Part shown: one piece after another, positions 46,659-53,098 of the stretch
How the letters are laid out: each line of letters starts with the position of its first letter
Position numbering within the stretch: position 1 is the stretch's first letter
Assembly (NCBI GenBank): GCA_937871505.1
Contig: CALMPF010000065.1
Location: 59,234 to 123,233 of the forward strand
Reading direction: 5' to 3'
Source: an uncultured Planctomycetia bacterium
GTDB taxonomy: Bacteria; Planctomycetota; Phycisphaerae; Phycisphaerales; SM1A02
DNA: 64,000 nt
The notes under the pieces: model-generated
The model's database searches: none
What the model was told of the DNA's origin: nothing
Seen by the model: only the letters and a program-made list of their open reading frames with translations
Translations under genes and position numbers: made by a program

Positions 46659-47414
46659 ATGCCGACGAGCACCCACGACCGACGCGTTCTCCGGGTCGCC
46701 TCCGCGCTCCCGGATCCGCCCTTCGAGATTCCCGCGGCCCGGTCGCAGGGGAGCGCCGTCGCCGCGGAGGCGCAGCAGCCCCCGGCGGCCATCGTCGGCT
46801 TCGACGTCGACCTGATGAACGCCGTCGGCGCGCTGCTCGAGGCCGAGATCGAGTGGGTTCCCTTCACCGGCGACGACTTCAATGACATCTTCCGCGGCCT
46901 CTCGACGGGCTCGGTCACCTGCGTCGCCTCCGGCGCGACGATCACGCCCTCTCGGGAAGCCGTGGCGCTCTTCTGCGATCCCTACCTCGTGTCGGGACAG
47001 AGCCTCGTCGTCGACCGCCGCCGGACGCCGGAGATCCGCTCCGTCGACGACCTCGCGGGCCGGACGCTCGGGGTCCAGCGCGGAAACACATCGGAGCCGG
47101 TCGCGGAGGGCCTGCTCGCGGCGGGCCGGCTCGGCGCGCTGCGCCGATACCCCTACCACGGCGTCGAGGCGATGCTCGACGACCTTGAGCGCGGCGCCGT
47201 CGACGCGGTCATGAAGCTCGCTCCGGTGATGCGCTGGTTCGTCCGCTCGCGACCGGGGCTTGCGGTCGTCCAGGAGCGCATCACCGAGGAGCGGCTCGCG
47301 GTCGCGGTCGCCCTCGACGACGCCGCACTCCGCGGCGCCATCGATGCCGCCCAGCGGACGCTCCGCGCCGACGGCACGATGGACGCCCTCCTCAGGAAGT
47401 GGATCGACGCATGA
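46659..47414 (+). CDS. Extracellular solute-binding-like protein (SBP family 3) without a signal peptide
   Basis: A 251-residue protein with the periplasmic amino-acid-binding fold: LRVASALPDPPFEI, VGFDVDLMNAVGALLEAEIE, VPFTGDDFNDIFRGLSTGSV, ATITPSREAVALFCDPYLVS, SVDDLAGRTLGVQRGNTSEP and a late ALRGAIDAAQRTLRADGT block. Family members normally carry an N-terminal signal peptide and work with ABC importers. Here the protein begins straight at the first strand with no hydrophobic segment, and the upstream in-frame sequence is Arg-rich and unlike a signal. No permease or ATPase is adjacent. It overlaps the cupin gene by an ATGA. It may be a cytoplasmic ligand-binding protein or enzyme of cyclohexadienyl-dehydratase type. 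Confidence 0.8.
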   Translation: MPTSTHDRRVLRVASALPDPPFEIPAARSQGSAVAAEAQQPPAAIVGFDVDLMNAVGALLEAEIEWVPFTGDDFNDIFRGLSTGSVTCVASGATITPSREAVALFCDPYLVSGQSLVVDRRRTPEIRSVDDLAGRTLGVQRGNTSEPVAEGLLAAGRLGALRRYPYHGVEAMLDDLERGAVDAVMKLAPVMRWFVRSRPGLAVVQERITEERLAVAVALDDAALRGAIDAAQRTLRADGTMDALLRKWIDA

Positions 47415-47890
47415 CTCAGCAAGAACCGACCCGGCCCTCCCCTGCCCCGCGACCCGGCGACTCCGGCGCCGAGCGCGCGTCCGAAGCCCGACGATCGCCG
47501 ACCGAACCGGCGGACTCATCGGGTTCCGCCTCGCTGGGCGATCCAGCCGATCCGACCGGCCCGTCGCGCTGCATTCATCTGACCACCGGTCGCGACGGTG
47601 AATCGCACGTCGCGGTCATCCCGCTTCCGCTGCGCGTCCCCGCCGCCGCGACGGCGGTCGAGTTCGCGGAGTCGCCGCCGGGAGCGTCGCTCGACTGGCA
47701 TCCGGCGCCGTGCCTCCAGTATGTGATCACCCTCTCGGGAACCCTGGAGTTCGTCACCCGCGGCGGCGAGCGCTTCCTGCTCAGGCCCGGCGACGTGCTG
47801 CTGGCGGCGGACACGACCGGAGGCGGTCACCGCTGGCGCCTGATCGATGACCAGCCGTGGCGGCGGGTGTACGTGCGCCTCGCAACCTGA
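47411..47890 (+). CDS. Cupin-domain protein
   Basis: A 159-residue protein with a Pro/Ser-rich N-terminal tail (about 1-55) and a single cupin barrel: SLDWHPAPCLQYVITLSGTL, FVTRGGERFLLRPGDVLLAA and GGGHRWRLIDDQPWRRVYVR. The PGDV turn and conserved Gly/His positions match cupin motif 2 and the region around motif 1, although the metal-binding His set is incomplete (HPAP, GGGHRW). Its ATG overlaps the stop of the solute-binding-like gene, so the two form a coupled pair. A regulatory or isomerase role for a small molecule is possible; no substrate can be named. Confidence 0.78.
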   Translation: MTQQEPTRPSPAPRPGDSGAERASEARRSPTEPADSSGSASLGDPADPTGPSRCIHLTTGRDGESHVAVIPLPLRVPAAATAVEFAESPPGASLDWHPAPCLQYVITLSGTLEFVTRGGERFLLRPGDVLLAADTTGGGHRWRLIDDQPWRRVYVRLAT

Positions 47891-47920
47891 TCGGTTCGCC
47901 GACGGGGTCGCCTCGCGGCC

Positions 47921-49198
47921 TCACGCGCCGCTTCCCCAGCGGCCGCGCTCGCGCGCCAGCACGTCGATCGCCTCCGCAAGGCGCTCGTACTGCTCCGGTG
48001 CGTTGTAGACCTGGCAGGAGATGCGGACGTGCCACCTCCCGCGCCACGACATGATCGGGACCTCGATCCGGAACCGATCGTGAAGTTCGCGCTGGAGCGC
48101 CTCGAAGGAGTCCTGCGGAGCATCCCCGGGCTGGAGCGCAGCGGGCAGCGGCACCGTCGCCATCGACCCGAGGAAGCGTCCGTCGAGCGGCGAGATCGGC
48201 TCCGTCGCAAGCCGCTCGATGAGCATCCGGTGAGCCCACGTCGCCATCGCGTGGTTGTGCCGCAGCACGCGCCGCCACCCGAGTCCGCCGCCTTGATCGT
48301 CCATGAACTCCAGGGCCGCCGGGAGCGTCAGCCACGGCGTGATGTCGCGCGTTCCCTGCCAGTCGAACTCGCGGCGGAAGCCCTCGTCGAGGAAGTGGCT
48401 GATCGTCGCCGGATGCACTCCCCGCTGACGATCGCGCCGCACGTGGAGAAAGGCAGCGCCCTTCGGAGCGCAGACCCACTTGTGCAGGTTCGCCGCGTAG
48501 TACGCGGCGCCGAGTTCGTCGAGCGCGAGCGGCAGCATCCCCGGCGCGTGGGCGCCGTCGACGAGCACGTCCACGCCGCGCTCGGCGCAGAGCTGAATCA
48601 CCCCCTCGACCGGGAGCACCACCGCGGTCGGAGACGTGACATGGTCGATCACGAGCAGCCGGGTGCGCGCCGAGAGGCGCTCCCCGATGCGCTCGATGAC
48701 CGCGGCCGCGTCCAGCAGCGGAACGTCGATGGGGATCTCGTGATACGTGGCGCCTGCGGCGCGGGCCACGTGCCGCATCGTCTGGCGGACGGCGTTGTAG
48801 ACGTGATCGGTCGTGAGCAGCTCGTCCCCGGGCTCCAGCCGCACCGACCGCAGGACGGCGTTGATTCCCTCGGTCGCGTTGGTGACGAAGCCGAGGTCGT
48901 CCGCCTCGGCGCCGACGAAGCGTGCGAGCGCCCCTCGCGCTTCGGCGAGCAGCTCGGTGCAGCGCCGACCAAGTCGCTCGATCGGCGAGGCCTCGATGAA
49001 GGAGCGCCATTCCTGCTGCCGGAGCGCCACGGCGTGCGGGAGCGAACCGAAGGATCCGTGGTTCAGGAAGGTCAGGGTCGGATCCAACTGCCAGCGCGAC
49101 GGCCCGTCGAGCGCCGATGGCCGCGGCGCCGTCACGCCGGGATCCTGGCGCTCTCGCCGAGGCGTTGACTCGACTGCGTGATCGGCCGGGCGGGACAT
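47921..49198 (-). CDS. Class V aminotransferase (isopenicillin-N epimerase-like)
   Basis: A 425-residue PLP-dependent enzyme of fold type I. Signature stretches include TFLNHGSFGSLPHAV at the start, GFVTNATEGINAVLRSV, LVIDHVTSPTAVVLPVEGVI, VDGAHAPGMLPLALDELGA and ANLHKWVCAPKGAAFLHV, where the Lys (near 239) is the PLP-binding residue. The overall match is to isopenicillin-N epimerase/hercynylcysteine-lyase-like members of the cysteine desulfurase class. The start is supported by a TAGCCT hexamer seven bases before the ATG. It is convergent with the cupin gene (30 bases apart). No antibiotic or ergothioneine genes are nearby, so the substrate stays open. Confidence 0.9.
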   Translation of the reverse strand: MSRPADHAVESTPRRERQDPGVTAPRPSALDGPSRWQLDPTLTFLNHGSFGSLPHAVALRQQEWRSFIEASPIERLGRRCTELLAEARGALARFVGAEADDLGFVTNATEGINAVLRSVRLEPGDELLTTDHVYNAVRQTMRHVARAAGATYHEIPIDVPLLDAAAVIERIGERLSARTRLLVIDHVTSPTAVVLPVEGVIQLCAERGVDVLVDGAHAPGMLPLALDELGAAYYAANLHKWVCAPKGAAFLHVRRDRQRGVHPATISHFLDEGFRREFDWQGTRDITPWLTLPAALEFMDDQGGGLGWRRVLRHNHAMATWAHRMLIERLATEPISPLDGRFLGSMATVPLPAALQPGDAPQDSFEALQRELHDRFRIEVPIMSWRGRWHVRISCQVYNAPEQYERLAEAIDVLARERGRWGSGA

Positions 49199-49205
49199 GG
49201 CCGGG

Positions 49206-49211
49206 AGGCTA
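49206..49211 (-). promoter_or_regulatory. Candidate -10 element of a leaderless aminotransferase transcript
   Basis: On the minus strand TAGCCT ends seven bases before the ATG at 49198, the same arrangement as in front of accD. No Shine-Dalgarno sequence intervenes. Confidence 0.4.
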
Positions 49212-49475
49212 TCCGCGCCCGCAGCGGGTCCGGACCCGCCCGCTGACGGAGCGCCCTCTCCGGTGACTTCCACGACCGTTGCGGTCCTGCCGCCCTGATG
49301 ACGGAGATGGGTGCCGCGATCGGTCTCCGGTGGCCACCGAGGGCCGCACTCGCACTCGGATCAACGGCGCGACCAGACCCCGGTGCGACTTCGTCGGAGA
49401 GCCCGTTCTTGCTGCGTTCGAGCTCAGAGCCTCTCGAAGGCGAGAAATCACCTCAAGGACCGCTGGCGATTCGGC

Positions 49476-49505
49476 CGATGTTTGGGTAACCTTTCCCGAA
49501 CATCG
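49476..49505. promoter_or_regulatory. 11-bp imperfect palindrome around a -10-like hexamer
   Basis: CGATGTTTGGG and CCCGAACATCG pair at 10 of 11 positions (the exception is a T-G wobble) around an 8-base centre, TAACCTTT. TAACCT fits the TAnnnT pattern seen before other starts, and an ATG follows 18 bases downstream at 49511. It may be an operator or a hairpin; the regulated gene is unclear. Confidence 0.4.
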
Positions 49506-49692
49506 CCGCCATGCACGTCCACCCCAGCATCCTCGTCGCACTTGGGAGCGCACCCGGGAGCGCTCTCGCGGCCGCCGCCAGTCGAGTCGCCCGGCGCGTC
49601 GCCCACGCTCTCCGATCCGTGCACGCGCTCGGCACGGGCGCCGGTTCACCGAGGACTGGGGCGAAGGTGGCTGCGAGTGGTAGGTCGACTCA

Positions 49693-49728
49693 TGCTGGGA
49701 CTGGTGCTGGGACTGGTGTTGGGACTGG
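49693..49728. repeat. Three tandem copies of a 12-bp unit
   Basis: TGCTGGGACTGG occurs twice exactly and once as TGTTGGGACTGG. In one plus-strand frame it encodes LGLV-type repeats. A second short-period repeat, 15-bp units of TTCTTCGGGCCCAGC type, lies at about 49894-49924. Both lie in the gene-poor region. Confidence 0.7.
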
Positions 49729-50508
49729 CTCTGCGAGGAGGCCTGCACGGGTGGCTCTGGACGAGCCCTGCATCCGGACCGGACCGGGCGGCGCGTTTGA
49801 GACACGCTGGTGGGCTGTCGGACAGGCGCTGATCGGAGTCATGCCACGCGACGGCGCCGACATCGCGGCGTCCCCCTGCCCGGCGAGGACGTCTTCTTCG
49901 GGCCCAGCTTCTTCGGGCCCAGCTTCGTCGAACGCAGCTTTGGCGGGTCCAGCTTCACAGAACCCGCGCTCGTCGACCTCAGTTCCCTCGATCTCAGACC
50001 CCGCGCTCCCCCCTGGGCATGGGAGCCGACCGAGCATCGCCCTGCACGCAGCTCGCTCGGGGTCGCCCGATGGCCGACGCTCCGAGCGTGCGTCGCTTCG
50101 CGAGCAGCCACCGTTCGAGGCTCTTCCGTGCGACCTTCGGCCCGCCGAGGGGCTTCTCGAAGTCCTCAGGCGGGGGCGGCATCGACTCGCGGCCCGACCG
50201 ACCTGGCTGGAGCATCTGCTCGGAATGCACCGAGTCGAGGAGCTCCCGCAGCGGCGGCAGCCATCGCGCCCGGGCACCACCGTGCGGCTGGCTCCCGGAG
50301 AGCTGGCTTCTCAGAAGCCAACTGCCCTGAATCCCGAACGGTCCGGCCTCGCGGCGCGCCAAGCCGACGCAGAGCGGGCGCCGGACCCGGACGTTCCCAC
50401 ATCCTGCCCGAGCCCCCAGCGGTCGCGCGTCACCCGGGCGAGCGGTTGCGCTCGCGACGGGATCTTCGCCCGATTCGGGTCGCCCGTTCTCCTCTGGACC
50501 GGAGACCC

Positions 50509-50522
50509 GAACCTTCGTACTG
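50509..50522. promoter_or_regulatory. lexA: Candidate LexA operator upstream of lexA
   Basis: CGAACCTTCGTACT resembles the CGAAC-N4-GTTC operator of Gram-positive-type LexA, with one changed base in the second half. It lies 114 bases before the lexA ATG. A second CGAAC half-site occurs in the same upstream region at about 50552. Autoregulation is expected for LexA, but the planctomycete operator consensus is not certain. Confidence 0.3.
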
Positions 50523-50636
50523 GATCGGCTCAAGGCGGAGCGGCCCGACAACCGAACTTATGGAAGTGTCTTGCGCCGAGCCCGACTCCGCGGTCCGTCC
50601 CGGACGTCGCGCGACGCCGCCCCTTGGAGATCCCCG

Positions 50637-51284
50637 ATGAACCTCACCCCGAAGCAGCTTCGCATCCTCCAGCTCATCCGCGAGTGGCGCGTCACCCGCG
50701 GCTACTCGCCGACCATGCAGGAGCTCGCCGACGCGCTGGGCGTCTGCAAGGTCACGATCTTCGAACACCTCGACGCGCTCCAGAGGAAGGGCGCCGTGCG
50801 GCGCGACAAGAACAAGGCTCGCTCTTTGTCGATCGCTGAGGGTCTCCCGATCCCCGACGAAGCGACGCCGCTGAGCTTTCCGCTCGTCGGCCGGATCGCC
50901 GCGGGCGTGCCGATCGAGAAGTACGAGCAGAACGACCAGCTCCGGCTGGAGGAGCTCTTCGGCCCGCGCCTCATGCGCGGAGCCGCGAACGGCGGCCACG
51001 GCAACGGCAGCCCGACGTTCGCGCTGCGCGTCGAAGGCGACTCGATGCGCGACGAGGGTATCCTCGACGGCGACTACGTCCTGGTGGAGCGCCGTGAGAC
51101 GGCTCGGAACGGCGAGCGCGTCGTCGCGCTGATCGGTGAGGGCGAGACCACGCTGAAGCGCTTCTATCGCGAGCCCGATGGCCGCATCCGCCTCCAGCCC
51201 GCGAACGACAGCTTCGTCCCGATCATCGTCGACGACTGCCGCATCCAGGGCGTCGTGGTCGGCGTGCTGCGCCGCTACGCCTAG
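50637..51284 (+). CDS. lexA: LexA repressor
   Basis: LexA represses SOS genes and is inactivated by RecA-stimulated self-cleavage. The 215-residue product has the winged-helix N-domain (LTPKQLRILQLIREWRVTRG, YSPTMQELADALGVCKVTIF) and the Ala-Gly cleavage site in VGRIAAGVPIE. The catalytic Ser is in VEGDSMRDEGILDGDYVLVE and the Lys region in RNGERVVALIGEGETTLKRF. Length and motif spacing are normal. TTGGAG lies seven bases before the ATG, which fixes the start. The stop codon runs directly into a 197-bp palindromic repeat. A possible operator lies upstream. Confidence 0.97.
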   Translation: MNLTPKQLRILQLIREWRVTRGYSPTMQELADALGVCKVTIFEHLDALQRKGAVRRDKNKARSLSIAEGLPIPDEATPLSFPLVGRIAAGVPIEKYEQNDQLRLEELFGPRLMRGAANGGHGNGSPTFALRVEGDSMRDEGILDGDYVLVERRETARNGERVVALIGEGETTLKRFYREPDGRIRLQPANDSFVPIIVDDCRIQGVVVGVLRRYA

Positions 51285-51479
51285 CACTGCAGCGCCCCTT
51301 GTCTTCTGCTGCGGTCGCCCGAAGCGGCGTTTCACGGCGTCGAAGCTCGCAGCTCGTCTCGACATTGGGGGGCTTGAAGGCCCGCAGCGGGGCCGTCGGC
51401 GCCCCGGCCGCGTCGCTTCTCCTTGTGAAACATCCACTTCGGACGACCTCGCGACGAAGCCAAGGGGCGCTGTAGTGCT
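51283..51479. mobile_element. MITE-like 197-bp palindromic repeat, complete copy, abutting the lexA stop
   Basis: Terminal inverted repeats AGCACTGCAGCGCCCCTTG (51283-51301) and CAAGGGGCGCTGTAGTGCT (51461-51479) match at 18 of 19 positions. Pairing continues inward: GTCGCCCGAAG (51314-51324) with CTTCGGACGAC (51437-51447), and GTTTCAC (51329-51335) with GTGAAAC (51425-51431). The first 140 bases recur at 63876-64000. It encodes no transposase. The left end overlaps the lexA stop codon, and no target-site duplication is evident. It may be a non-autonomous mobile element, a large terminator hairpin, or both. Confidence 0.75.
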
Positions 51480-51638
51480 GAGTCGTCGCGGTCGGATGGC
51501 CTCCGGAAAGGTCGACCCATCGAGCCGCCAGCCTCTCCGTCCCCGACCTTCTCCGCGCCCGAAGCCCGTCTCCCCTCGGAGCGCGGAGAGGCGCTTGCTG
51601 GGTCTCTCCCGCAGGCCCTCCGCGCCCGCGCCCGGTGG

Positions 51639-52376
51639 GTGAAGCTCGGCGCGACGCGCGTCCCCGCGCTGCTTGCGGTGCCCGAAACGGCCGGTCCCCA
51701 AGATCGAGCTCCGGCGGTTCTCTGGATGCACGGCCGAACGGTGAGCAAGGAGATCGACCCCGGTCGCTACCTCCGCTGGCTGCGCGCGGGGATCGTCACC
51801 TGCGCGGTTGATCTGCCCGGACACGGCGAGCGATTCGAGGAGTCTCTCCAGCGTCAGGAGTCCACGCTGGAGGTCGTCGAACGCATGGTCGAGGAGATCG
51901 ACGGCGTCGTCGCCGCCCTCGAGGAAATCGCCCCGATCGATCCCGCCCGCATCGCCATCGGCGGCATGTCTGCGGGAGGAATGGCGGCGATCGTCCGGCT
52001 CTGCCGCGAGCACCGCTTCGCCTGCGCATCGGTCGAGGCGACCACCGGCTCGTGGCGCTGGCAGTCGCATCGGCCGATGTGGGATGCGGAGCGAGCGACG
52101 CGGCTCAACCCGATCGAGCACCTCGGAGGCTGGCGCGACATCCCCTTCCAGGCGCTTCACGCGCTGCACGACGAGTGGGTCGCCGCCGAGGGTCAGCGGG
52201 AGTTCCTCGACGCGCTCCGGCGCCGCGCCGGCGGCCCCGACGGCGCAAGTCGGATCGAATTCGTGCTCTTCGAGGAACGCACCGGAGCCCCCTTCGAGCA
52301 CGCCGGTTTCGGGCGCCTCTCCGCGGTCGCCAAGGACGCCCAGCTCCGCTGGTTCCGCCGCTGGCTCCTGGAGTGA
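51639..52376 (+). CDS. Alpha/beta-hydrolase (prolyl-oligopeptidase-type esterase-like)
   Basis: A 245-residue alpha/beta-hydrolase. Visible features are the strand and oxyanion region PAVLWMHGRTVSK, the turn VDLPGHGERFEE, the nucleophile elbow IAIGGMSAGGMAAIV (Ser near 110) and a late FEHAGFGRLS block that should carry the catalytic His. The single-domain length and the DPARIAIGGMSAGG motif fit the dienelactone-hydrolase/S9-like esterases. The substrate is unknown. The start is GTG and no clear ribosome binding site is present. Upstream in-frame sequence toward the palindromic repeat lacks coding character. It is convergent with rsmD (22 bases apart). Confidence 0.82.
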   Translation: MKLGATRVPALLAVPETAGPQDRAPAVLWMHGRTVSKEIDPGRYLRWLRAGIVTCAVDLPGHGERFEESLQRQESTLEVVERMVEEIDGVVAALEEIAPIDPARIAIGGMSAGGMAAIVRLCREHRFACASVEATTGSWRWQSHRPMWDAERATRLNPIEHLGGWRDIPFQALHALHDEWVAAEGQREFLDALRRRAGGPDGASRIEFVLFEERTGAPFEHAGFGRLSAVAKDAQLRWFRRWLLE

Positions 52377-52398
52377 CTCCCCGTCGGCGCGGGTGCGC

Positions 52399-53073
52399 CT
52401 ACGTCCCGCTCGGACGGTCTCCGGCGCGAGGGGCTTCAGCGCCGGTCCCATCGCCACCTCCGCCTTCTGGGCGCGCGGCCGCGAGCGGATCCCCTCCCTT
52501 CGACGAGGGCGCGTAGAGCAGCACGCGCATCTCCTGTCCGTAGCGATGCACCTCCGGTCCTTCGAACCCGGGGATCTCATGGGCGTGTTCCGCCGGATCC
52601 AGCGGCGTGCGGAGCGTGAGGAAGCCGCGGTCGCCCATCAGTCCGCGGCACCGGGCGGCCTGCTCGAGCACGCGGCGCCTGCCGCGGTCGTCGATCATCT
52701 CGGGATACGGGGGGTCGATGAAGATCAGGTCCAGAGGCCGCCGCACGCCCGCGAGCGCAACCGCCGAGAGCGCGTCCGCCTGCACCGCCTCGACGCGGTC
52801 GCCGCATCCGAGCTCATCGATGTTCCGCCGGAGCATTCGGTAGATCGCCCGATCTCGTTCCACCATGTGCGCATGCGCCGCGCCGCGGCTGATCGCCTCG
52901 AGGCCGAGCGTCCCGACGCCGGCGAAGAGATCGAGCACCGTCGCACCCTCGAACCAGCCGCGCAGCAGGTTGAAGAGGGACTCCTTGACCCTGTCCGTCA
53001 TCGGACGCGTGGCCGCATCCGGCGGGGTCTCGAGCAGCCGCGATCGAAATTCACCGGCGATGATCCTGAGCAT
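52399..53073 (-). CDS. rsmD: 16S rRNA (guanine(966)-N(2))-methyltransferase
   Basis: RsmD methylates G966 of 16S rRNA using S-adenosylmethionine. The 224-residue product starts MLRIIAGEFRSRLLETPP, the usual family N-terminus. It shows TRPMTDRVKESLFNLL, the SAM-binding motif VLDLFAGVGTLGLEAISRGA, the acidic motif HMVERD, and the catalytic DLIFIDPPYPEM (DPPY form of the N-methyltransferase motif). The last 30 residues are Gly/Ala/Pro-rich and extra. It starts 25 bases after the stop of the M1 aminopeptidase gene on the same strand, so co-transcription is likely. Confidence 0.93.
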   Translation of the reverse strand: MLRIIAGEFRSRLLETPPDAATRPMTDRVKESLFNLLRGWFEGATVLDLFAGVGTLGLEAISRGAAHAHMVERDRAIYRMLRRNIDELGCGDRVEAVQADALSAVALAGVRRPLDLIFIDPPYPEMIDDRGRRRVLEQAARCRGLMGDRGFLTLRTPLDPAEHAHEIPGFEGPEVHRYGQEMRVLLYAPSSKGGDPLAAARPEGGGGDGTGAEAPRAGDRPSGT

Positions 53074-53098
53074 GAGGAGGCTGTCGGAGCTTCACGGC

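Larger units (their letters stand above)
49199..50636. other. Gene-poor 1.4-kb region with shifting coding-like frames
   Basis: No convincing gene lies between the aminotransferase start and lexA. G/C bias at third codon positions appears in one plus-strand frame from about 49511 (MHVHPSILVALGSAPG), moves to another around 49640-49790 (MLGLVLGLVLGLALRGG), and to a third around 49860-49990 (EDVFFGPSFFGPSFVERSFG). The first frame then regains coding-like codons at 50100-50350. That frame stays open to 50839 but would overlap lexA by 203 bases. This pattern suits a decayed, frameshifted gene or a non-coding spacer. Tandem repeats and a palindrome listed separately lie inside. Confidence 0.4.

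Noticed and set aside
43427..46945. A 1172-codon open frame on the minus strand opposite the sigma factor and kinase
   Set aside because: It is an antisense shadow caused by strong third-position G/C bias. The product is Arg/Glu/Asp/His-rich without any family motif, and the plus-strand genes are unmistakable.
49511..50839. A 442-codon frame beginning MHVHPSILVALG as a real gene
   Set aside because: It would overlap lexA by 203 bases, has low-complexity Gly/Thr and Ser/Pro stretches, and its codon bias is good only in parts. It is described as a possible decayed region instead.
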